Assembly: GCA_934047225.1 (NCBI GenBank)
Contig: OW204001.1
Location: 13,934,201-13,998,200, forward strand
Reading direction: 5' to 3'
Length of the DNA stretch: 64,000 nt
From: Ypsolopha sequella
Taxonomy: Eukaryota; Arthropoda; Insecta; Lepidoptera; Ypsolophidae
Of the stretch, positions 43,897-53,096 are shown in pieces (the first letter of the stretch is position 1; each line of letters starts with the position of its first letter). The notes beneath the pieces were generated by a model. The model had not been told where the DNA came from. It ran no database searches and saw nothing but the letters and a program-made list of their open reading frames with translations. Position numbers and translations under genes: made by a program.

Positions 43897-44106
43897 CTGG
43901 CGGCATGAAAGCAACGAGTAAACGGTTTGTCATTTCAAATGCAGTATATTTGGTGAGCATATAATCAGCCTTGTCATTATCACGTGCATGAAGTTGACTT
44001 CATGCAAGTGATAACGTCAAAGCTGTTTTTTTTATTTATTGCTGTACGAGTGTACAGCATGTAATACTGCATTTGAAATGACAGACCGTTTCTTTCATGC
44101 CGCCAC
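43897..44106. mobile_element. 210-base fold-back element next to the TTAA MITE
   Basis: TGGCGGCATGAAAGCAACGA..CATTTCAAATGCAGTAT at the left is mirrored by ATACTGCATTTGAAATGACA..CATGCCGCCA at the right. Inner palindromes GCATGAAGTTGACTTCATGC and GCTGTACGAGTGTACAGC are present. Confidence 0.6.
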
Positions 44107-44186
44107 ATATACCAGAAATTGATTCAAATTTTTCGTGTATTTTTTTAAATACACAGAAAAAAGCAGCCCTATTTTATTTACAAAGT

Positions 44187-44560
44187 CGTTTAGCGCAAAG
44201 TGCATAACCTAACTTTGTTTTTCTTGTTTAGAATTTAATAATTTGAAAAACCTTTTAGTATGTGACAGTTGACGCCAATAGTTTAGTATTAGTGAGGTTT
44301 ATAAAGCATGAGTTTGGAATTTAATGCACAATTAGTTGTGATCTTGTCCAAACAATGTTAAAACAGCATTTTAAGTTGGTTTTGAAAAGATCATGACTAA
44401 TCGTGTATACAATTTCAAATTCTTACTTTATATACCTTACTAATACAACTATTGGCGTCAATTGCCACATACCAAAATGCTTTTCAATTTTTATTTCTCA
44501 ACAAGAAAAACAAAGTTAAGTTAAGTTATGCACTTTGCGCTAAGCGACTGACGTTTAACC
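44187..44560. mobile_element. piggyBac-type MITE, copy 2 (GGTTAAACGTCAG family)
   Basis: Left end eroded (GTTTAGCGCAAAGTGCATAA); right end GCGACTGACGTTTAACC then TTAA at 44561-44564. About 370 bases, collinear with 29439-29814 and 49673-50057. Confidence 0.7.
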
Positions 44561-44942
44561 TTAAGTTGAAATATTCGAGGAGAAGGTCAAAACACAATAG
44601 GCTCAAAATCTGGAGTCAAGTAGGTTAATAAAAATGTAATTTATGCTAATAGACTAGACAAGACAGACAGACTAATTATTTATAATGGGTCATTGGCCTA
44701 GGCCATGTCTCTGGAGTACCTGAAATATAGGTACATTGTACTCGTACCGCTGATTATTCATTGAATTGATTATATGTAACAGTTAGCTTCAATAATTCGG
44801 TAGTTTTAAACTTCAGTATGATATTTTGTCTGTTTTTTTTTTTAAGTAACAGATCATGTATTTAATATATATAATATATTTTATGCCTATAAATGTGTAG
44901 TGATAATAACATCACTTAAGCTCAAATGAAAGACATCGCTTT

Positions 44943-45697
44943 TTAGGGTTCCTTTGTACCTAAAAGGCGAGACTCCGTTGTCCGTCCGTCCGTATGTCCG
45001 TAACTTTAGCACCGTTACAGAAAAAGACTTGAAATTTGGCACAAAAATAGCATCAATTTACCTCGTAATATGGTTTAAAAACAAATTTGAAAAAAATTTA
45101 TTTGTTCAAAATATTCCAAAATATATAAAAGAGACAAAATCAAATCAAATGGGTATCAAATTGTAGATATTAAATATTTGATCGTAAAAATTGTATTTTT
45201 ACTATATTTACTGGCACTGATTTCGAGAAATCTCTGAAAAGCCACAAAAAAATGTATGTAAAAATGTTATCCTTTACATCCTTTATCTCCGAAACTGGTG
45301 GACCGAAAAATATGAAAAAAATGTAGATTATAGATCATAACTGGATAATTACAGGAAAAATATAGCGATTTAAAAAAAAATTACACAAATTAGGAATATA
45401 AAAAAAATATTTTATGAAAATACGATATGGATAATATTGTAAAAATATGTAGTTGGACTATATTTACTTGCAATGTTGTGTTAATGTTCGAAAAACCACA
45501 AAAAAATTGATGTCCCCCCCCCTTATCCCCAAAACTGGTGGACCGAAAAAAATCATGGTAATGTGTGTTTACGTAAATATTACAGGAAAAATATTGCGGT
45601 TGAGAAATTCTCGAAAAAAAATGACAAATTTATATTTTTCATCCACGATACGGCATCCCTAGGTACGCGAGTCTGACTCGCACTATACTGGTTTTTT
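44943..45697 (+). repeat. full-length-looking AGGGTTCC...GAGTCTGACTCGCAC repeat
   Basis: It starts TTTAGGGTTCCTTTGTACCT with a GTCCGTCCGTCCGTATGTCC run and ends GCGAGTCTGACTCGCACTAT. An internal segment with CCGAAACTGGTGGACCGAAA is duplicated (about 45285 and 45527). Confidence 0.5.
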
Positions 45698-46840
45698 CAT
45701 TTAGTAGATATAAGTATCAGGGAAATCTATTCTTCGAAACTGTTTTAGACTTGTAGACTGTTTTAGACTGTTTTAGCTTTGGCGAAAAAAAAATCCAATT
45801 AGCTTATTCGTAAAAAAATAATTTTGCCAAATTTGGTCAGATTCGCGCACGAAGGCACGCGGCTGGCACCCTTCGGGTACGGAGCCATATCAAGCAGATG
45901 CAATGCAATCTGAAAAAGAAACCTGTAGACAGTTGTGTATCTAATCACTTCAAGCCGATGGTCTGGAAGAAGGAGATAATAGCTTCACTTAAGTAATTGC
46001 TCTAGTCGTTTACCTAACTAAGTGCTTAGCTTAAAATACGGTTTATAGAGCCATATCTTTAGTTACGTTGGGCGGCTATTCAGGCACGTGCAAAAAAACT
46101 GTGAAGGCACATTTCGGGTGATATGAAAATTTTTCTACGAGGCTTCCCTCGCGTGGACCTACAAATACAGGCCCATGGACTTGTACTTACTCACTTCGTC
46201 TCGCTCGCGCTACTGTCGAAGCTCTTTGCCCTATCTCTTTCCTCGTTCAAAAAAGAGGTAGATTTTTCGAGTTAACGATATAAGAACGTACCGCATCTAT
46301 CTCTTTATTTATATCGATGGTTATTATTGTGTACTGTAATATGCACACAGTCTACTCGGGATCTAGTAGGAATTTTGCTGAATCATACTACTTTGTTTTC
46401 ACTTTGACTTCTTGTATTATTTCTTTTTCCATTTCTTCCTAATTATCACATATACATTAAGGGAGGGGAGCTCTGAACCTCGTAGAGCACTCGCTTATCG
46501 TACTTCGTCAAAACTCTAGAAGGAATATTTATTTATGGAGAGCCACCTTCACACCGATGGGACTCTCTAAGGAATCTTGCTCGTGTTTTGTCTGAAAGAT
46601 CTTTTTTACTGGATCTGTATTTATTTTTGGAAAACACGAAATAATTCAGTCAATGCGACGTATGTCGATCCATAAAGGTTATCGATTGCCTACTGAACAC
46701 GAACAAATAGTCCTTTAACCTACCTATAAAACCTAGCCTTACCTAAACCCATAAATATATATAAAACCTATAAACCTACTTCATAAAAAGCTTTTATTGT
46801 AATTTAAAAAGGCATATGGAAAAAGGGAAATGAAAGAAAA
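45698..46840. other. intergenic sequence
   Basis: Mostly unrecognised. GGGGAGCTCTGAACCTCGTAGAG near 46466-46490 resembles the SINE head at 22880-22950. Confidence 0.35.
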
Positions 46841-46915
46841 AATTCGTGCCCTGCTGGGCCCAGCGTCAGTTCTGCTGGAACAGATACTGGGCCCAGTAGG
46901 GCCCGAAATATATCT
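46841..46915 (+). repeat. Penelope-type terminal repeat, degraded
   Basis: CTGGGCCCAGTAGGGCCCGA followed by AATATATC resembles the ends of the 4501-5812 palindrome, with a matching stem but no intact CTGATGA. Confidence 0.35.
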
Positions 46916-47514
46916 TGATTTTCGTTATTTAGGAACGTAGGTTTGTAAAAAAATAATAATAATATTCTTTAGATCCACGTAGTCTGGAGGCAAGGAAGGA
47001 ACCCTCGTATAAAGTAATTGGTACCTAAATCATATAAGTATTCAATAATCCTTATACAGTTGAAAATCACTAAGATAGGTGAGGTGACTTGTACCAGTAA
47101 AATAAGCCAAATTTAAAGATTTTGCAATCTTCGCAAATTCAATTTTGATATGCACAAGTAAAAGGAAACAATGAAAAAGAAATACGAATAAAAAATGAAA
47201 ATTGTGTTGTTTGGTTTGTCATCAACAGAGTATTCAGTCAGTACAAAGACTGATTAAAATTATGAGTCATCTTGTAATTAAATACCTACTAAAACAAATT
47301 ATTTACACTGTATATTTCCAGTAAGCTTTTGAACATGAATGTTTATGATATTGATTGAAACCAGATGATCTGTCTATTCATTACTGAAATGTTACGAAAT
47401 TATAAAGTAAATGTTATGGATGTGCCTGTATCATTACTATTGCCTGCACTGTGTTTTCACATTCTTGTAGTTTTTGCTCGTGGCCTTTTCACAGGCGTTC
47501 AAATTTATTAGTCA
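46916..47514. other. intergenic sequence, no recognised feature
   Basis: Nothing recognised. Confidence 0.4.
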
Positions 47515-47523
47515 GTTAGTTTA

Positions 47524-47777
47524 CATGGGCGTAGCCAGGGGTGGTTTTGGGGGTTCAAATCCCCCCTGAAAAGTTCTAAATATTACAACCCTTCCCCTGC
47601 TTTGACATATTCCGGGTCAAGTGCCACTTCTGCTAGCAGCTGCTAGAATTATAGAGAATCAAATCAACCTTCTGATATTTTTTAGAAAAATATTAATTTT
47701 TCTGAAAATGCCCTTTTTTGTCGGTTTTATTTTTTTGAACCCCCTCCCCCCAAATAATAAAACCTGGCTACGCACAA
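47524..47777. mobile_element. hAT-type MITE with GCGTAGCCAGG ends
   Basis: GGGCGTAGCCAGGGGTGGTT at the left and AAAACCTGGCTACGC at the right. GTTAGTTTA is duplicated directly at 47515-47523 and 47778-47786, which includes the 8-base duplication expected for hAT. Non-coding. Confidence 0.75.
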
Positions 47778-47984
47778 GTTAGTTTATGTTGTATTTAATT
47801 TATTTCTCTCAATATAAATCTTGTAACTTGAAATAAATATGTCTTCTCTTTCATTTTCACTACTTCAGGAAGTTATTGCTCCACCTAGCTGGGACTATCT
47901 TGAATTTATAGGCTTTATATAAGTATATGAGTCTTATGAGGATTGCATTGAGCATGCGACCTCTATAACAACTGCAAGTGCAAG

Positions 47985-48180
47985 TCGAACTCGCGCACAA
48001 AGAGTCCTGTACCACCACACAATACGGTACGAAACCCTAAAAACATTACGGTAGGTAAAAACAACAATATAGATGCCATAGCAACATCAAAGTGACAAAA
48101 ACAAAGCGCTAAAAGTAGCGCCTGACAAACAATTTGGCACCCTCTGAGTAAGGAACCCTCATTTTTATCATATTTGTTGT
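47985..48180 (-). repeat. AGGGTTCCGTA-type repeat, uninterrupted copy
   Basis: On the - strand it reads through TTACTCAGAGGGTGCCAAAT, the site where another copy was split by the LINE at 15120-16597. Confidence 0.6.
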
Positions 48181-49668
48181 TTTACTTTGGAGTATGTACA
48201 ACAAATTGAGCAAATTTAAAAACGTCAAAAAATGCTACTTTTCGAGATTTTTGTAAGGGGGACAAAAACTTGGGTTTTAATTTTTTTGTGGTTACTTGTA
48301 ATGTTGTGGTAGAAGCTATTATAGCACCTATTCTGTGAAAATTTCAACTGGCTAACTATAACGGCTGAAGCTATATAATAGACCCCTGTGACAGATGAAG
48401 AAACTGACGGACAGAGAGACAGCCAGCGGAGGCTTAGTAACAGGGTCCCGTTTGAGACCCTTCGCGTAACAACTCTAAAAACGTTACCTATATTCTCTTT
48501 TCGTTTATAAAAGTCTGTTACTTAGTAGATATCAGATTCCAATATTAAACTTTGTGTTGATAGATATTGTGACTTGTGACAGATAAAAAAGGTCTCTTGG
48601 TATCGCCAAAGGGTACTTTCTAAAGCCTAGTACCTCGTTTATGGCCGAATCAAAAATATTGAAAAAAATGTATATGAATTATCAACTCTAAACTCTTTCG
48701 TACTACCAAAACTTCTATATGAAAAAAAAAATCATCCGAATATTGTTTTTGGCTTGAATTCCCTACTGCTCTTATGTGGTTTGTTCGATTTAATTCATTT
48801 ATGTTTTGAGTAATAGATAAACTTGATAGCTATAAACATAACATAGTATCATTCAGTCGAACAATCACGTCCATGTGAAAAGTATAGGCGCCAGCAAAGT
48901 TGTATGGAATTCCTGGTGAGTTTTAGCTACCAGCTAGAGATCCTTTATTGTGGAGTTTTCTAATATTGTACAAGTTGTCTCACTCACACTCCCCAATTAT
49001 AGAAGGATACTGACATTGTAAAATAACCACTGCTCAGGCTCACACATTTTCGTCGAGAAAGACAAAAAGATATCACGATGTAACATACAAGTAGCGCCAT
49101 CTAGTGTTGCGTAGCAAAAGAACGATTAGGGCTTTTTATAAATAAAATTTTCCAACATGATTAATTAGGTTAACATTCACATTTCAGCAATTGGTTAGTA
49201 TAGAAATACTATGCATATACATTCCAAAACCACCGCTCTTGAAACATGTAACTAAAATTTATTGCCACGAAAGTCAAAGGAAAAATACAAACTTGAAGGT
49301 TGTCCAAATAATTACCACATACAAGTATTTTTGAGTAAAGTACTATAACTTGATATCTCTCGCGGGCCCCAAAAAAAGGGTCTTCACAGTCGGACAGACA
49401 GACAGACGAACAACAAAATGATTCTATAAGGGTTGCGTTTTTTCATTTTGAGGTACGGAACTTTAAAAACACGCAGGACTATTCACGTTTTAGATCGACA
49501 GTTATATTTAATAAAACCACAAACTCTCCTGGCCACCTTTTCGAAAGAACATACTTCAGGGATCTTAAATGAAAAAAGTTGTACTCATCCTCCTGTCCAC
49601 ACATACACAGTAAACAAGTGTTTTTTATTTACTTTGGTGCGGGTATGTCCCGGGAGAATAATCGAGAT
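48181..49668. other. intergenic sequence with more pieces of the same repeat class
   Basis: GACGGACAGAGAGACAGCC near 48409 and TCGGACAGACAGACAGACGA near 49392 with GAGGTACGGAAC near 49450 are repeat fragments. No gene recognised. Confidence 0.4.
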
Positions 49669-49672
49669 TTAA

Positions 49673-50057
49673 GGTTAAACGTCAGTCGCTTAGCAAAAAG
49701 TGCATAACCTAAATTTGTATTTCTTGTTAAGAAGTTAATAATTGAAAAACATTTTGGTATGTGGCAATTAACACCAATAGTTTAGTATGAGTGAGGTTCA
49801 TAAAGCATGACTTTGCAATTTAATGCACAATTAGTCATGATCTTGTCCAAACCAAGTTAAAACGGCATTTTAAGTTGGTTCTGAAAAGATTATGACAAAT
49901 TGTGTGTACAATTTTAAACTCTTGCTTTATAAACCTCACTTATACTGAACTATTGGCGTCAAATGCCCCAGACCAAAATATTTTTCAATTTTTAATTTCT
50001 AAACAAGAAAAAAAAAGTTAAGTTATGCACTTTGTGCTAAGCGACTGATGTTTAACC
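49673..50057. mobile_element. piggyBac-type MITE, copy 3, intact ends
   Basis: TTAA (49669-49672) then GGTTAAACGTCAGTCGCTTA; right end GACTGATGTTTAACC then TTAA (50058-50061). The 385-base interior has long inverted arms. Best-preserved copy of the family. Confidence 0.8.
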
Positions 50058-50513
50058 TTAAGGCGCTTATAATCTTGAAATTCATAAATTTTCCCGCAAG
50101 TGCGCTAGAAGAAACTATAAAATAAAAGTGAGCAAGAACATGAGCAATGGTATTGAAGAAAGTGAGTAACATCCGGTTCTTCAAATTGAGTAAAACAATT
50201 CAACAATTTGGCGCTCTCATATTGGTTTTAATTTTGCTATATCGTAGGGAATACGCCGACTTCTAGATAACATAATGTTTCAGGAAGAAAGAAGTATAGA
50301 ATTATTTTTAACTTTTTAGGGAATTACCACTGTTAACATGAGTGCTAACACGATTATTGTCAGGGGGGCGCGTAGATTATATTATTTAAATTTATTTGCA
50401 TCCTTATAATTAGAGGAACAAAAACAAGATAATACGTCTGGGCATTTATGTCGCGTCAAGTGACGTTCTTTTAAATAAATTATAAATATTGTAAATAATT
50501 ATAAATAATATAA

Positions 50514-50653
50514 AATTATATGATAATAATAAAAAAATAACAACAAACTTTATATTTTCGATATATTTCGGCCTCATCAGTGAGGCCGTCATCAGTCGAA
50601 ATATATCGAAAATATAAAGTTTGTTATTATTTTTTTATTATTATCATATAATT
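50514..50653. mobile_element. 140-base palindrome of Penelope-type ends
   Basis: The arms AATTATATGATAATAATAAA..TTTATATTTTCGATATATTTC and their inverse meet around GGCCTCATCAGTGAGGCCGT. This resembles a miniature of the 4501-5812 structure, with only the terminal part left. Confidence 0.55.
50560..50595 (-). ncRNA. hammerhead ribozyme-like motif with intact core
   Basis: On the - strand: CTGATGA, one C, a 7-base-pair stem GGCCTCA/TGAGGCC with loop CTGA, GAAA, then TATATC forming a two-base-pair stem III ending in the cleavage base C. Both conserved boxes (CUGAUGA, GAAA) are present. ATATATTTC upstream can pair with GAAAATATA downstream as stem I, with a GA bulge. Short-stem-III type I hammerheads are known in Penelope-like elements. 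Activity untested. Confidence 0.5.
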
Positions 50654-50702
50654 GTTAAAACTACAAATAAAAAGCTAATACAGCTAAAATTATATTTATT
50701 CA

Positions 50703-51090
50703 TCTAAATATATAAAACAAAGTCGTGTTAGTTACACCACTTATAACTCAAGATCGGCTGGACCGATGTTAGTTATCTCTTTTTTGGTGGATTCTTCTCC
50801 GCTCCGAATAGCAGAATAAGTAATAAAATATCGGATAAGTTATCTAATAACAATAAATTAATTAATTAATTTTACGAATGCAAATAGCATGTGGTGCCAT
50901 CTGTTGAAATATAAAAAAACACCGGTGGCACCACAGTCGCAATGCAATTTGACAGCTCAAAGTGCAAAGACAACAAACCAGCAGCCGTCAAATTGAAAAA
51001 AAAATCGTATTGCGTATCGATTGCTTGAGGTTATGTACCGGTCGGTCGGTTGGATTGTTTTGTTGTTTTGGAGAAGTACCTAATTAACAA
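50703..51090 (+). mobile_element. Helitron 5' end and leader
   Basis: After A at 50702 the sequence TCTAAATATATAAAACAAAG then TCGTGTTAGTTACACCACTT resembles lepidopteran Helitron 5' ends, which start TC after A. Leads to the helicase remnant. Confidence 0.5.
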
Positions 51091-51952
51091 TGCCGCGACC
51101 AAGAAGATCTAATATTTCCCAACAAAGCCGTAATGCCAAAACATGAGAGTTACATTGCTGAACGATCCATCTGCTGAAGAATTCTCCAAGCAATTGCTGG
51201 CTATTGGTAATGGTTGTGTTCCTGTCGACAAATCGAACGGATTTATTTCGTTTCCTCCAAATTTTTGCAATTTCGTGTCATCAAAAGACGAGCTCATCAA
51301 CCAAGTGTTCCCGAACATCATTGCTAACCACAAAAACAATAAATGGTTGAGTGAGCGAGCCATTTTGGCGGCTAAGAACAAAGATGTGGATGACTTAAAT
51401 GTTGAAATTCAGAATCAAATCGTTGGTACGCTGCATTCATTTAAATCTATTGACAGTGTAACAAACGTAGACGAAGCTACCAACTAACCAACTGAATTTT
51501 TAAACTCCTTGGATGTGCCTGGCTTACCACCGCATAATTTACGACTTAAGGTTGGCTCAGTAGTCATCATGCTACGAAATCTCAACCAACCAAAATTATG
51601 CAACGGTACGCGTTTGGTGATTGGAAAACTGATGGTGAATGTGATACACGCGACGATACTCAAAGGAAAATTCAAAGGTGAGGAAGTTCTCATTCCGAGG
51701 ATTCCGATGATCCCAACCGATTTACCCTTTGAGTGCAAGCGAATTCAATTTCCGATCCGTCTTGCATTCGCCATGACGATTAATAAGTCACAAGGACAAT
51801 CCTTGAGTGTTTGTGGTCTAAATCTAGAAAATGCATGTTTTTCTCATGGTCAATTGTATGTGGCATGTTCACGTGTCGGCAAACCATCAGCTTTATTTGT
51901 TTTTGCACCGGATAACAAAACAAAAAATGTTGTATATCAGAAAGTGCTTTAA
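51090..51952 (+). pseudogene. internally deleted Helitron Rep/helicase (Pif1-like C-terminal part)
   Basis: An ATG at 51090 opens MPRPRRSNISQQSRNAK, the usual front of insect Helitron proteins, and then meets TGA. From 51143 another frame gives the helicase C-terminus: [39 protein letters not shown], and [20 protein letters not shown] with [10 protein letters not shown]. These are Pif1/RecD-type helicase motifs V-VI. An in-frame TAA at 51485 interrupts TN-PTEF, where a Tyr would fit. Most of the Rep and helicase regions are gone, so the deletion junction lies near 51140. Confidence 0.8.
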
Positions 51953-52614
51953 CATGCAGTATCGCAATATTGGCGCTAGAGAGAAGAGGCCTAATGTGTA
52001 AAATGTAAAAAAAATCCACAATTTACTTAATTTTTATTGTTAATGTATTAGGTACCTAACTATTAGGCTCAAGATGTATAAATAACCCAATACCTGGTAT
52101 GTGTACTAAGTGAATACTTAACATCTAAAGAAGAATGGCAGGCTCAGTACCCAGCTAATAAGACATCGTTGGAGACTCAAGTTTCTCTGTGTTATAAAGG
52201 TCAAGTTTGGAGTGTAATATTTCAGTTTACAATATATTTTTAGAACTTCGGGAACAAAAATAAGTAAAATCAATCTATGGTGGTAACAAAACGCGATTCG
52301 TAATATCTCAGTAGCAATAAAGAAACGTATAATAGATCTATAATAGCCACTCACTATTATTGTCTTACGTCAAACGTCATTGCTGGCCTTGGACGAAAGA
52401 AGTAGAAAGAGTTTAAGGCGATTACCGTCGCCAAATTAGCAGCTCGACGTTTGTCTGTACGAATATCGACGGAAACGACATTGAAATAACGTTCAAATCA
52501 GTGCACAATGCGTGGTGGCTGTTACGACGCTCGCTGCGTCCTTGAAAGGGCGAAATAGGAGAAAATAATACTTTTCACATGGGCGTCATTGTTCAATTGA
52601 ATAATTCTATGTTA
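51953..52614. other. Helitron 3' flank and intergenic sequence
   Basis: No clear CTRR|T terminus with hairpin is seen here, so the 3' border of the Helitron is unresolved. No gene. Confidence 0.35.
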
Positions 52615-52619
52615 TATTT

Positions 52620-52675
52620 ATGAAAATGAAATGAAAATGAAATGAAATGAAATGAAAATGAAAATGAAAATGAAA
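52620..52675. repeat. (ATTTTC)n/(GAAAAT)n simple tail of the LINE
   Basis: Mixed GAAAT and GAAAAT units, at the exact 3' end of the - strand LINE. Confidence 0.85.
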
Positions 52676-53096
52676 AAGTGTTTATTCAGTAACCAGTAAT
52701 ACATTAAATTAGAATGCTGGGGCCTTCTTTTAAGTATAGAAATACTTGTTCCAGAAGACCTCGCTCCTTCACATCCATAGCTTAAAGTTAGTACAAGTAC
52801 TACAGTTAGTATCTTATTGTGTGAGTGGAAGTGTCTGTATCTCTGCGAGGGTGTGTATGTGTTTGAGTGTGAGGGAGGGTGTGTGCGTGAGGTGTGTGTG
52901 TATGTGAGAGGAAAAAGGTGTGCGTGTGTGTGTGGCTTTGCGTTTGTATTGTAAATAAATTAAGTATGGTTGTAAATATGTATCGTGTGTTAGGTATATG
53001 ATTCCAGTATTGTTATTATTTGTGTTGTATAAATACATTTAATATAAATATATATGTATGCATACATACGCTGATAAGTGATATTTATAATAAACG

